Counted from the first letter of the stretch, positions 18,071 to 26,300 are shown. The stretch is DNA of 44,188 nt from Mycobacterium sp. UM_CSW (GCF_000455205.1 NZ_AUWQ01000091.1:1-44188), one strand, 5' to 3'. Notes: a model not told the origin generated them from the sequence alone. Numbers and translations are program-made.

Positions 18071-19770
18071 AAGAGGCTCTCCGGGATGTCTAGGTAGCGG
18101 CCGCGCAGCCATTCGCCCAGCCCCTTGGCCTGCGGATCGAATCGCGCGTTGTAGGCGACGCCCTGGCCCAGGATGCCGTCGATGACGAAGTTCACCGCGC
18201 GCAGGTTGGGCAGCACGTGCCGGGTGACGTCGAAGTCGGCCGCCTCGGGCAGCAACTCCTTGAGCTTCTCGACGGTCAGGGTGTGGGCCAGCCAACGCCA
18301 TTGGTCGTCGGTGCGCACCCAGACGCCGACGTTGGCCGACCCGCCCTTGTCGCCGCTGCGGGCCCCCGCGATGCGGCCCAGCGGCGCCCTGCGCACCGGA
18401 CCGGCCGGCAACGGCTCGGGCAGCGGTGGGGGTGCGGCGGGAGCCAGTTCCAAAGTGTCGGTGGCGCAAGGAATGTGGACGCGGGCGCCGTCGGCGTGCA
18501 CGGCGACGTGCGGGACCTCCTTGGCGTCGACGTAGCCCGGGGTGAACACGCCGTAGACCTGGCCGTCGCCGGGCGGGGCCGTCACGTGGAAGCCAGGATA
18601 ACTGGCCAGCGCCAGTTCCACTGCCGCAGAGGAGAACTGGCGTCCCACGTTGGCGGGGTCGGGGTCGCGGACCACGCAGTGCAGCAAGGCGCTGGCGGCC
18701 TCTTCGGTGTCGGCGTCGGGTTTGTCGGTGCGCGCCAGCGACCACTGCAGTTCCGCCGGCTTCGCCGTCAAAGCGGACTCGAGCTGCCGGCGCATCAGGT
18801 TGGCCTTGGCCTCGATGTCCAGGCCGGTCAGCACGAACGTCATGGCGTTGCGGAAACCGCCGATGCTGTTCAGCGAGACCTTCAGCGTGGGCGGCGGCGG
18901 TTCGCCGCGCACGCCGCTGATGCGCACCCGGTCGGGGCCGTCCGCGGTCAGTTCGACGGTGTCCATGCGGGCGGTGACGTCGGGATTGGCGTAGCGGGCG
19001 CCGGTGATCTCGTAGAGCAATTGCGCGGTGACGGTGTCGACGCTGACCAGTCCGCCGGTGCCGGGATGCTTGGTGATGACCGAGGAGCCGTCGGCGTGGA
19101 CTTCGGCGAGCGGGAAGCCGGCGTGGGTCAGGTCCGGAATCTCCGTGAAGAACGAGTAGTTGCCGCCGGTGGCCTGCACGCCGCATTCGATCACGTGGCC
19201 CGCGACGACGGCGCCGGCGAGCCGGTCGTAGTCGGAGGGGGCCCAGCCGAAGTGGGCCGCCGCCGCCCCGACGATCACCGAGGCGTCGGTGACCCGGCCG
19301 GTGACGACGACGTCGGCGCCGTCGTTCAGGCAGTCCACGATCCCCCACGCGCCGAGGTAGGCGTTGGCGGTCAGCGGCGTGCCCAGGCCCAGCTCCGCCG
19401 CGCGGGGCAACAGGTCGTCGCCCTCGACGTGCGCGACGCGGGCCGGGACGCCCAGGCGCTCGGCGAGCGCCCGTATCGCGTCGGCCAGCCCGGCGGGGTT
19501 GAGGCCGCCGGCGTTGGCGACGATCCGCACCCCGCGGTCGCGGGCCTCACCCAGGCAGTCCTCGAGCTGCGTCAGGAAGGTCTTGGCGTAGCCGCGCTCC
19601 GGGTGCTTCATCCGGTCGCGGCCCAGGATCAGCATGGTCAGCTCGGCCAGGTAGTCGCCGGTGAGGTAGTCGACGTCCCCGCCGGTGAGCATCTCGCGCA
19701 TGGCCGAAAGCCGGTCGCCGTAGAAGCCCGAACAGTTCGCGATGCGGACAGCGCCGGAAGCAGAGGCCAT
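18067..19770 (-). CDS. AtuA-like acyclic terpene utilisation family protein (Rv0976c-like)
   Basis: 567 residues from ATG 19770, with a GGAGGAC ribosome binding site upstream. It has the AtuA-family layout (DUF1446): an N-terminal domain beginning VRIANCSGFYGDRLSAMREMLTGG, the central FEC-like VIECGVQATGGNYSFF near residue 191, and a C-terminal ARSGDKGGSANVGVWV domain near 475. Members occur in Pseudomonas atu (citronellol/geraniol) and leucine-related clusters with a biotin carboxylase, but their reaction is unproven. It is first in the six-gene operon, with a palindromic operator-like site 41-60 bases upstream. Starts further upstream add residues not seen in the family. Confidence 0.85.
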   Translation of the reverse strand: MASASGAVRIANCSGFYGDRLSAMREMLTGGDVDYLTGDYLAELTMLILGRDRMKHPERGYAKTFLTQLEDCLGEARDRGVRIVANAGGLNPAGLADAIRALAERLGVPARVAHVEGDDLLPRAAELGLGTPLTANAYLGAWGIVDCLNDGADVVVTGRVTDASVIVGAAAAHFGWAPSDYDRLAGAVVAGHVIECGVQATGGNYSFFTEIPDLTHAGFPLAEVHADGSSVITKHPGTGGLVSVDTVTAQLLYEITGARYANPDVTARMDTVELTADGPDRVRISGVRGEPPPPTLKVSLNSIGGFRNAMTFVLTGLDIEAKANLMRRQLESALTAKPAELQWSLARTDKPDADTEEAASALLHCVVRDPDPANVGRQFSSAAVELALASYPGFHVTAPPGDGQVYGVFTPGYVDAKEVPHVAVHADGARVHIPCATDTLELAPAAPPPLPEPLPAGPVRRAPLGRIAGARSGDKGGSANVGVWVRTDDQWRWLAHTLTVEKLKELLPEAADFDVTRHVLPNLRAVNFVIDGILGQGVAYNARFDPQAKGLGEWLRGRYLDIPESLL

Positions 19771-19810
19771 GCGTGTCCTCCATTCGTGGGCATACCGGTG
19801 ACCGCGAACC

Positions 19811-19830
19811 AACCAACCACTCGGTAGGTT
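19811..19830. promoter_or_regulatory. TetR-type operator AACCAACC-N4-GGTAGGTT
   Basis: Near-perfect inverted repeat (7 of 8 bases pair) around ACTC, 41-60 bases upstream of the first gene of the acyl-CoA operon. Size and symmetry fit a TetR-family repressor site of the kind that controls mycobacterial fad operons. No regulator gene is adjacent, so the binding protein is unknown. Confidence 0.5.
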
Positions 19831-19998
19831 AGCGGGTACCCGCGGTGCCGCGTCAAGGACGCCCGGTCGACGGCGGGCGCCGTTTTGGCGACCAGCAGGC
19901 CACCGACTATCCTGATAGGCAATCGTCGCACGTTCGGCCTCACCGGCCACGCCCCGCGACATGCCCCATCAAGCCCGAACGAGGAGTTAGGCCCGACC

Positions 19999-20172
19999 AT
20001 GGCCACACCCAAGCGCAGGATGTCGCGCGCGAATACCCGAAGCCGGCGCTCGCAGTGGAAGGCCACGAAGACCGAACTCGTCGGCGTGAACGTCGCAGGC
20101 CAGAAGCACAAGGTGCCCCGCCGGCTACTCAAGGCGGCCCGCCTCGGTCTCATCGATCTCGACAAGCGCTAA
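19999..20172 (+). CDS. rpmF: 50S ribosomal protein L32
   Basis: 57 residues beginning [20 protein letters not shown], a standard L32 start and length. It has no Cys residues, so it is the zinc-free form of L32. A GAGGAG ribosome binding site lies about 12 bases upstream; an in-frame start at 19885 would add 38 residues not found in L32. It lies just upstream of mprA, as in H37Rv, but without PE_PGRS18 in between. Confidence 0.97.
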   Translation: MATPKRRMSRANTRSRRSQWKATKTELVGVNVAGQKHKVPRRLLKAARLGLIDLDKR

Positions 20173-20195
20173 TCTCGGCAAATACCCGGCGCGCC

Positions 20196-20212
20196 TCTCA
20201 GCCCGCTCTCAG
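20196..20212 (+). promoter_or_regulatory. MprA box before mprA (TCTCAG-N5-TCTCAG)
   Basis: Two direct TCTCAG repeats, 11 bases apart from start to start, end 17 bases before the mprA GTG. This fits the direct-repeat MprA box known upstream of mprAB and its targets, and predicts autoregulation. Confidence 0.75.
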
Positions 20213-20229
20213 GCGCTAGGACGAAACTA

Positions 20230-20922
20230 GTGGCCGTGCGCATACTTGTCGTCGACGACGATCGCGCGGTGCGCGAGTCGCTGCGCAGGTCGCTTTCGTT
20301 CAATGGCTATTCGGTAGAGCTCGCCCACGACGGGGTCGAGGCCCTCGACATGATCGCCAGCGACCGGCCCGATGCCCTCGTCCTGGATGTGATGATGCCG
20401 CGTCTGGACGGCCTCGAGGTGTGCCGTCAGCTCCGCAGCACCGGAGACGACCTGCCGATCCTGGTGCTCACCGCCCGCGATTCGGTTTCCGAGCGGGTCG
20501 CGGGCCTGGACGCCGGCGCCGACGACTACCTGCCGAAGCCGTTCGCCCTCGAAGAGCTACTGGCCCGCATGCGGGCGCTGCTGCGACGCACCAAGCCCGA
20601 CGACGCCGCCGAGTCGGTGGCGATGACGTTCTCCGACCTGAGCCTGGACCCGGTGACCCGCGAGGTCACCCGCGGGCAGCGCTGCATCAGCCTGACCCGC
20701 ACCGAGTTCGCGTTGCTGGAAATGCTGATCGCCAACCCGCGCCGGGTGCTCACCCGCAGCCGCATCCTCGAGGAGGTCTGGGGATTCGACTTTCCCACCT
20801 CGGGCAACGCGCTGGAGGTCTACGTCGGCTACCTGCGCCGCAAAACGGAAGCCGACGGTGAGCCGCGACTGATCCATACTGTCCGAGGGGTGGGATACGT
20901 CCTTCGGGAGACGCCACCGTGA
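20230..20922 (+). CDS. mprA: Response regulator MprA
   Basis: 230 residues, almost identical in pattern to H37Rv MprA (Rv0981). The receiver domain (1-120) has acidic residues in VVDDD, the phosphoacceptor Asp in [15 protein letters not shown] (near residue 48), Thr in VLTARDS and Lys in YLPKPF. The C-terminal OmpR-type winged helix has [13 protein letters not shown]...VWGFDF...YVGYLRRK. It responds to envelope stress and controls sigE, sigB, pepD and itself. GTG 20230 and GTG 20236 are both possible starts. mprB follows after 16 bases. Confidence 0.97.
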   Translation: MAVRILVVDDDRAVRESLRRSLSFNGYSVELAHDGVEALDMIASDRPDALVLDVMMPRLDGLEVCRQLRSTGDDLPILVLTARDSVSERVAGLDAGADDYLPKPFALEELLARMRALLRRTKPDDAAESVAMTFSDLSLDPVTREVTRGQRCISLTRTEFALLEMLIANPRRVLTRSRILEEVWGFDFPTSGNALEVYVGYLRRKTEADGEPRLIHTVRGVGYVLRETPP

Positions 20923-20938
20923 TGAGCCAGCACCAACG

Positions 20939-22513
20939 ATGATCCGGCTCCGTCGGCGCCGGCGCGCACCGCTGCGCCCCACCAGCTCGTTGTCGCTGCG
21001 GTGGCGGGTGATGCTGCTGGCGATGTCGATGGTCGCGATGGTCGTCGTGCTGATGTCGTTCGCCGTGTACGCCGTGATCTCGGCCGCGCTCTACAACGAC
21101 ATCGACAACCAACTGCAGAGCCGGGCGCAGCTGCTGATCGCCAGCGGCTCGCTGGCCGCCGACCCGGGCAAGGCGATCGAGGGCACCGCATACTCGGACG
21201 TCAACGCCATGCTGGTGAACCCAGGCCGGTCCATCTACACCGCCAACCAGCCAGGCCAGATCCTGCCCGTCGGGACCGCCGAGAAGGCCGTCATCAACGG
21301 CGAGCTCTTCATGTCCCGCCGCACCGCCTCGGATCAGCGAATCCTCGCCATCCACCTGCCCAACGGCAGTTCACTACTGATCTCCAAGAGCCTCAAGCCC
21401 ACCGAGGCGGTCATGACCAAGCTGCGCTGGGTGCTGCTGATGGTCGGCGGCGTCGGCGTCGCGGTCGCGGCGGTGGCCGGGGGCATGGTCACCCGCGCCG
21501 GGCTGCGTCCGGTGGCCCGGCTGACCGAAGCCGCCGAGCGGGTGGCGCGCACCGACGACCTGCGGCCCATCCCGGTGTTCGGCAGCGACGAATTGGCAAG
21601 GCTCACAGAGGCTTTCAACTTGATGCTGCGAGCGCTGGCCGAATCGCGGGAGCGCCAGGCGCGGCTGGTCACCGACGCCGGCCACGAACTGCGCACCCCG
21701 CTGACCTCGCTGCGCACCAACGTCGAGCTGCTGATGGCCTCGATGGAACCGGGGGCGCCGCGGCTGCCCGACCAGGAGATGGTCGACCTGCGGACGGACG
21801 TGATCGCGCAGATCGAGGAATTGTCCACGCTGGTGGGCGATTTGGTCGACCTCACCCGCGACGACGCCAGTCAGGTGGTGCACGAGGTCGTCGACATGTC
21901 CGAGGTGATCGATCGCAGCCTCGAGCGAGTCAGGCGGCGGCGCAACGACATTCGCTTCGACGTCGAGGCGATCGGCTGGCAGGTCTACGGCGACGCCGCG
22001 GGTCTGTCGCGCGCGGTGCTGAACCTGATGGATAACGCGGCCAAATGGAGCCCCTCCGGTGGGCGCGTCGGCGTCAGGCTGAGGCAACTCGACCCGACGC
22101 ACGCGGAGCTAGTGGTCTCCGACGAGGGCCCGGGCATCCCGGTGCACGAGCGCCGCCTGGTGTTCGAGCGCTTCTACCGGTCGACGACGGCGCGGGCGAT
22201 GCCAGGCTCGGGGCTGGGGCTGGCGATCGTCAAAAAGGTGGTGCAGAGCCACGGCGGGTTGCTCCGAGTCGAGGACACCGTGCCGGGAGGCCAACCCCCG
22301 GGCACATCCATCTATGTGCTGCTTCCCGGCCGCCCGGTGCCGGTTTCGGGATACCCGCCGGCCGATGCCGATACTGCGAATCTCGGTGCGGAAGCGAATC
22401 TCGGTGCGGAAGCCAAGACAGAACCGGCCGTGCCGCTCGCGAGGAGTGCGGAGAACTCTCGGGATTCGGCGAACGTTATCTCAGTGGACTCTCAGTCCGC
22501 GCGGGCAAGGTAG
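20939..22513 (+). CDS. mprB: Sensor histidine kinase MprB
   Basis: 524 residues (H37Rv 504). Layout: membrane segment near 26-48, an extracytoplasmic sensor domain (about 49-160), a second membrane segment (about 163-186), HAMP linker (GLRPVARLTEAAERVARTDD), H-box VTDAGHELRTPLTSLRTN with the phosphorylated His near residue 246, N-box LNLMDNAAKWSP, and G-boxes VSDEGPGIP and GSGLGLAIVKK. It phosphorylates MprA under detergent or envelope stress; DnaK binds the sensor domain in M. tuberculosis. The C-terminal tail has a duplicated 6-residue segment. The 3' end of the gene contains the MprA box for pepD. Confidence 0.96.
   Translation: MIRLRRRRRAPLRPTSSLSLRWRVMLLAMSMVAMVVVLMSFAVYAVISAALYNDIDNQLQSRAQLLIASGSLAADPGKAIEGTAYSDVNAMLVNPGRSIYTANQPGQILPVGTAEKAVINGELFMSRRTASDQRILAIHLPNGSSLLISKSLKPTEAVMTKLRWVLLMVGGVGVAVAAVAGGMVTRAGLRPVARLTEAAERVARTDDLRPIPVFGSDELARLTEAFNLMLRALAESRERQARLVTDAGHELRTPLTSLRTNVELLMASMEPGAPRLPDQEMVDLRTDVIAQIEELSTLVGDLVDLTRDDASQVVHEVVDMSEVIDRSLERVRRRRNDIRFDVEAIGWQVYGDAAGLSRAVLNLMDNAAKWSPSGGRVGVRLRQLDPTHAELVVSDEGPGIPVHERRLVFERFYRSTTARAMPGSGLGLAIVKKVVQSHGGLLRVEDTVPGGQPPGTSIYVLLPGRPVPVSGYPPADADTANLGAEANLGAEAKTEPAVPLARSAENSRDSANVISVDSQSARAR
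22376..22411 (+). repeat. Perfect 18-base tandem duplication in mprB
   Basis: GCGAATCTCGGTGCGGAA occurs twice in a row, in frame, encoding the repeated ANLGAE in the tail of MprB beyond the kinase domain. It partly explains why MprB is longer than in H37Rv. Confidence 0.9.
22479..22495 (+). promoter_or_regulatory. MprA box before pepD (TCTCAG-N5-TCTCAG)
   Basis: Same architecture as the box before mprA: two TCTCAG units separated by 5 bases (TGGAC). It lies inside the last codons of mprB, 107 bases before the pepD ATG. It predicts a separate MprA-driven promoter for pepD-moaB2 in addition to read-through from mprAB. Confidence 0.75.
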
Positions 22514-22519
22514 TTCTGC

Positions 22520-22540
22520 GGCTAGGGTTAGAACCTAGCC
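22520..22540. promoter_or_regulatory. Palindrome GGCTAGG-N7-CCTAGCC between mprB and pepD
   Basis: Perfect 7-base arms start 7 bases after the mprB stop. It contains TAGGGT, which could act as a -10 box at a suitable distance from the MprA box. It may be an operator, part of the pepD promoter, or a short hairpin in the mprB 3' end; no T-tract follows. Confidence 0.4.
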
Positions 22541-22602
22541 ACGTCGAGCCGAAGAGCCCGAACGCCGATAACGCCGAGATAGAGGAAGAGCGACGTAGCG
22601 AC

Positions 22603-24111
22603 ATGACGAATGACCCGAGGTATTCGCCACCGCCGCAGCAGCCGGGATACCGTACGGGGCCTAATCAGCCTGTGCCCCCCGCGTATGCCCAGGGGCAGCA
22701 GCCGTACAACCAGCAGTTCGACTGGCGCTATCAGCCGTCCCAGCCTGCCCAGCCGTCGCAGCCGTCCGCGCAGTACCGCCGGCCCTACGAGCCGTTCGCC
22801 GGCACCGGGCCGGGCCGGGTCCCCGGCGGCACCGGGCCGGTTCCGCTCACCGGGGGCACCGGGCCGGGCCCGATCCCCGGGGGCACCGGGGCGGGGTCCA
22901 TTCCGCCGGGCACCGGCACCGGGCCGATTCACATGCTGCCGCCGATGCCCCCGGGGCCCCCGCCGGTTCCCCAGAAGCGTTCCCGCGCAGGGCTATTGAC
23001 CGCGGGCGCGCTGGCGATCGCGGTGGTGTCGGCCGGTATCGGTGGTGCCGCGGCCACGGCCGTCGAGCTGAGCACGCACTCCGCGGGCAATAACGGAGGC
23101 AGGATATTCGCGGGCGCTCCCAGTGTCCCGGCCGCGAACATGCCGCCGGGGAGCGTCGAACAGGTCGCCGCCAAGGTGGTGCCCAGCGTCGTGATGCTGG
23201 AGACCGACATGGGTCGCCAGTCCGAGGAGGGCTCCGGCGTCGTGCTGTCGGCCGACGGGCTGATCCTGACCAACAACCACGTGGTCGCGGCCGCGGTCAA
23301 GCCGGGCGGTCCCGGTGGGCCGCCGGGTGCGCCGCCGGGCGCTCCGCCACCGAAGACGACCGTGACCTTCTCCGACGGCCGCACCGCGCCGTTCTCGGTG
23401 GTCGGTGCCGACCCCACCAGCGACATCGCCGTGATCCGGGTGCAGGGCGTCTCGAACCTCACACCGATCACGATGGGTTCCTCGTCGGACCTGCGGGTGG
23501 GCCAGCCGGTCGTGGCGATCGGTTCGCCGCTGGGGCTGTCGGGCACCGTGACCACAGGGATCATCAGCGCGATGAACCGGCCGGTGTCCACGACGGGCGA
23601 GTCGGGCAACCAGAACACCGTGCTCGACGCGATTCAGACCGACGCCGCGATCAACCCGGGTAACTCGGGGGGCGCGCTGGTCAACATGCAGGGTCAGCTG
23701 GTCGGCGTCAACTCGGCCATCGCCACCCTGGGCGCCGATTCGCCGGATTCCCAGAGCGGCTCGATCGGCCTCGGCTTCGCGATCCCGGTCGACCAGGCCA
23801 AGCGCATCGCCGACGAGTTGATCGCGACCGGCAAGGCGACGCACGCGTCGCTGGGTGTGCAGGTGACCAGCGACAAGGGCACCCCGGGCGCCAAGGTCGT
23901 CGACGTTATCGCGAACGGCGCGGCCGCGACCGCCGGAGTGCCCAAGGGCGTGGTGGTCACCAAGGTCGACGACCGCCCGATCAACAGCGCCGACGCGTTG
24001 GTCGCCGCCGTGCGCTCAAAAGCGCCGGGCGACAAGGTATCGCTGACGTTTCAGGATCCCGGCGGCGGCAGTCGCACCGTGCAGGTCACCCTCGGCAAGG
24101 CGGATCAGTAA
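22603..24111 (+). CDS. pepD: HtrA-family serine protease/chaperone PepD
   Basis: 502 residues. Cytoplasmic N-terminus (1-125) is Pro/Gln/Gly-rich with GTGPG-like steps; one membrane segment (about 130-155); trypsin-like protease domain with His in LTNNHVVAA, Asp in DPTSDIAVIRV and Ser in INPGNSGGALVN (near residue 353); a C-terminal PDZ domain (about 405-490). PepD acts in the periplasm against misfolded proteins and is a known MprA/SigE target. ATG 22603 matches the conserved MTN-PRYSPPPQQPG; in H37Rv the annotated start is some codons earlier, which is also possible here. The N-terminal Gly/Pro region is longer than in H37Rv (464 residues). Confidence 0.95.
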   Translation: MTNDPRYSPPPQQPGYRTGPNQPVPPAYAQGQQPYNQQFDWRYQPSQPAQPSQPSAQYRRPYEPFAGTGPGRVPGGTGPVPLTGGTGPGPIPGGTGAGSIPPGTGTGPIHMLPPMPPGPPPVPQKRSRAGLLTAGALAIAVVSAGIGGAAATAVELSTHSAGNNGGRIFAGAPSVPAANMPPGSVEQVAAKVVPSVVMLETDMGRQSEEGSGVVLSADGLILTNNHVVAAAVKPGGPGGPPGAPPGAPPPKTTVTFSDGRTAPFSVVGADPTSDIAVIRVQGVSNLTPITMGSSSDLRVGQPVVAIGSPLGLSGTVTTGIISAMNRPVSTTGESGNQNTVLDAIQTDAAINPGNSGGALVNMQGQLVGVNSAIATLGADSPDSQSGSIGLGFAIPVDQAKRIADELIATGKATHASLGVQVTSDKGTPGAKVVDVIANGAAATAGVPKGVVVTKVDDRPINSADALVAAVRSKAPGDKVSLTFQDPGGGSRTVQVTLGKADQ

Positions 24112-24671
24112 TGAGAGTCGATGAGCCCTCGGCGGCCGGCCTGTCGGAGCTCGGATATACCGTTGCACCCATGGAAGCGGGTGCGGAGTTGGTAGTGGGC
24201 CGGGCGCTGGTCGTCGTCGTCGACGATCGCACCGCCCACGGGGACGAGGAGGACCACAGCGGGCCGCTCGTCACCGAGCTGCTGACCGAGGCGGGGTTCG
24301 TCGTCGACGGCGTCGTGGCGGTCGCGGCCGACGAGGTCGAGATCCGCAACGCCCTGAACACCGCGGTGATCGGCGGCGTGGACCTGGTGGTCTCTGTCGG
24401 CGGGACTGGCGTCACCCCGCGGGATGTCACGCCCGAGGCCACCCGCGAGATCCTCGACCGGGAAATCCTGGGCATCGCCGAGGCCATCCGCGCCTCCGGG
24501 CTGTCCGCGGGCATCACCGACGCCGGGTTGTCCCGGGGTCTGGCCGGAGTGTCGGGGAGCACACTTGTGGTCAACCTCGCGGGTTCCCGCTACGCGGTGC
24601 GTGACGGGATGGCGACGCTGAATCCGCTTGCCGCCCAGATCATCGGCCAGCTGTCCAGCCTGGAGATCTAG
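24111..24671 (+). CDS. moaB2: Molybdopterin-binding MoaB-type protein
   Basis: 186 residues with the MoaB/Mog fold, including DLVVSVGGTGVTPRDVTPEATREIL near residues 90-114, the family's GGTG and substrate-binding motif. Family members adenylylate molybdopterin in molybdenum cofactor assembly. The ATG shares one base with the pepD stop (TAATG), so it is translated with pepD as in H37Rv. MoaB2 has been linked to SigE/MprAB stress regulation rather than proven in cofactor synthesis. It converges with mscL with only 7 bases between the stop codons. Confidence 0.93.
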   Translation: MRVDEPSAAGLSELGYTVAPMEAGAELVVGRALVVVVDDRTAHGDEEDHSGPLVTELLTEAGFVVDGVVAVAADEVEIRNALNTAVIGGVDLVVSVGGTGVTPRDVTPEATREILDREILGIAEAIRASGLSAGITDAGLSRGLAGVSGSTLVVNLAGSRYAVRDGMATLNPLAAQIIGQLSSLEI

Positions 24672-24678
24672 GCGCGGG

Positions 24679-25146
24679 TCAGCGCGATTCGGCCTCCGCA
24701 CGCGGTCCGTATTCGGGCGGCGGTGTCGTGGCCACAGAGCCCCCGTGCCTACCGGACGACGAGTCCCCGTTGGTGGTTTGCGCCAGCAGGTCGCGGATCT
24801 CGGTGAGCAGGATGACCTGCGCGTCGTCCGCCTGTTCGACCTCGCCGCGCTTGAGCAGCGTGTTGTAGGGGAGCACGACGAAGAAGTACACGACGGCCGC
24901 GATCAGGACGAAGTTGATCGCGGCGGACAGCAGGATGTTCAGGTCGATCGTCTGGCCGCCGCCGATGCCGATCTTCAGGGCGCCGACGTTGGACTGCTGA
25001 TTGACCCCGACCCGATTGATCAGCGGCGTGATGATGCTCTCCGTGAACTTGGTGACCAATCCAGTGAAGGCAGTACCGATGACGACCGCGACGGCCAGGT
25101 CGACGATATTGCCCCGCGAGAGAAACTCCTTGAACCCCTTGAGCAT
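24679..25146 (-). CDS. mscL: Large-conductance mechanosensitive channel MscL
   Basis: 155 residues beginning [31 protein letters not shown], the highly conserved N-terminal helix and TM1 of MscL. TM2 ([18 protein letters not shown]) spans about residues 77-94, followed by the cytoplasmic helix with LLTEIRDLL. It forms a pentamer that opens under membrane tension. H37Rv MscL is 151 residues. It is followed on the same strand by nothing; upstream lies the SAF protein gene without the Rv0986-Rv0989 block of H37Rv. Confidence 0.98.
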   Translation of the reverse strand: MLKGFKEFLSRGNIVDLAVAVVIGTAFTGLVTKFTESIITPLINRVGVNQQSNVGALKIGIGGGQTIDLNILLSAAINFVLIAAVVYFFVVLPYNTLLKRGEVEQADDAQVILLTEIRDLLAQTTNGDSSSGRHGGSVATTPPPEYGPRAEAESR

Positions 25147-25211
25147 GAGGACGCCCTTTCTGGTCTGGACCGAGTTTGCTATCGGTCACGTGCCCAACAG
25201 CGGCCAGATAC

Positions 25212-25880
25212 TCAATGCAGGGTGAGCGTCACCGTCTGACCCAGCGTCGAGCCTGCCACCGTGTTCGCCACGCGAGCCGGCAGCGCAACCAACACTACGC
25301 GGTCGGCGTCGGCGGCCTGGCCCTTCTGCTTGGCCGACACGACGACGACGACGGCGTCGGTGGCCACCACCCTGCTGGCCGGCGGAGCGCCCGCGGGCGG
25401 GTCGGTGGCCGGGGCGGCCAGCACGTCCACGACGTCGCCGACGCGGACCAGGTCGAGCAGGGCGCCGTCCGCCAGATGCAGCGGCACGATGCGGGCGCCG
25501 GGCCCGGCCGTCAACTCCGCCAGCCGGCTGCCGAGCAGCCGGACATCGGTGAGCACCTCGCCGCGCCGGGTGGGGCTGGCCAGCGTCGAACCGACGACCG
25601 CGGCGAGGTCCGCCTTCGATCCGTCGGGAACCGTTGTGGCCGAACGCTTTTCGATCAAGACGTCATCGGTGGTCAATGCGGCGCCCGGCGCCAGGTCGCG
25701 CGCCGCCACCACCACCTCGGCGTAATCGCCGTCGGGATTGGACCGCAGGGTCGCGACGCCGGCCAGCACGACGAGCCCGCCGGCGGCCACCCGCCGGGCC
25801 AGCACGGTGCGCGTCCAGTCGGGGCGTAACGACGCCGACAGGCGCCTGAAAACGTTGGGGTTCAACGAGGATTCGCCCAC
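25212..25880 (-). CDS. SAF-domain (CpaB/FlgA-like) membrane-anchored protein (Rv0990c-like)
   Basis: 222 residues from GTG 25880 (Rv0990c is 218). A short cytoplasmic N-terminus is followed by one hydrophobic segment (VAAGGLVVLAGVATL near residues 25-40) and a SAF domain (VVVAARDLAPGAALTTDDVLIEKR) extending into a RcpC/CpaB-like region. SAF proteins in pilus loci bind peptidoglycan or sugars, but no pilus genes are near. It lies 65 bases downstream of ruc and may share its heat-inducible promoter, as Rv0991c-Rv0990c do. Confidence 0.85.
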   Translation of the reverse strand: MGESSLNPNVFRRLSASLRPDWTRTVLARRVAAGGLVVLAGVATLRSNPDGDYAEVVVAARDLAPGAALTTDDVLIEKRSATTVPDGSKADLAAVVGSTLASPTRRGEVLTDVRLLGSRLAELTAGPGARIVPLHLADGALLDLVRVGDVVDVLAAPATDPPAGAPPASRVVATDAVVVVVSAKQKGQAADADRVVLVALPARVANTVAGSTLGQTVTLTLH

Positions 25881-25945
25881 GCCGCAACGGTAGGCGCGGC
25901 CGAGCGCCGACCGTTCCGGTCGGTGGTGGCGCTGTGGATAACCGG

Positions 25946-26272
25946 TTAGCTCGAGGCGCCCGCGGTGGCCGGGGCGGCGCTGCTGGACGACTTGTCGCTC
26001 GACGTGCTCTTGTCGGACCCGTTCTTCTCGCTCGAGCCCGAACTCGACGCCGCCTCGCCGGAGCCGTTGGACGAGCTCGTCGACTTCTTGCGCTCCTCGC
26101 GGCTGTCGGTGCGGTAAAACCCGCTGCCCTTGAACACCACGCCGACGGAGTTGAACAACTTGCGCAGCCGGCCCTGGCACTTCTCGCACGTGGTCAGCGC
26201 GTCGTCGGTGAAGGCCTGCACGACGTCGAAGCGGTCGTCGCACTGGGTGCACGCGTAGCTGTATGTCGGCAC
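25946..26272 (-). CDS. ruc: Zinc-ribbon redox-regulated chaperone Ruc (FmdB family)
   Basis: 108 residues from a GTG with a GGAGG ribosome binding site. It begins PTYSYACTQCDDRFDVVQAF and has CTQC and CEKC pairs (near residues 8-11 and 33-36) that bind zinc, the FmdB/CxxC-CxxC signature. The C-terminal half is a disordered Ser/Lys/Glu/Ala tail. The H37Rv homologue Rv0991c is a chaperone activated by oxidation that works with DnaK. A CIRCE-like HrcA site lies 29-55 bases upstream, matching heat-shock control. Confidence 0.92.
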   Translation of the reverse strand: MPTYSYACTQCDDRFDVVQAFTDDALTTCEKCQGRLRKLFNSVGVVFKGSGFYRTDSREERKKSTSSSNGSGEAASSSGSSEKNGSDKSTSSDKSSSSAAPATAGASS

Positions 26273-26300
26273 GAAAACCTCCGAATGATTACGGGTTGAA

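Noticed and set aside
16922-19348. 808-residue open frame on the minus strand joining fadE13 with upstream sequence
   Set aside because: The first 426 codons are an out-of-frame shadow of the Rv0976c-like gene (Arg/Pro/His-rich, no domains). The real fadE13 starts at GTG 18070.
18217-19827. 536-residue plus-strand frame opposite the Rv0976c-like gene
   Set aside because: Low-complexity Gly/Val/Arg/Asp composition, no domain, fully antisense to a well-supported gene.
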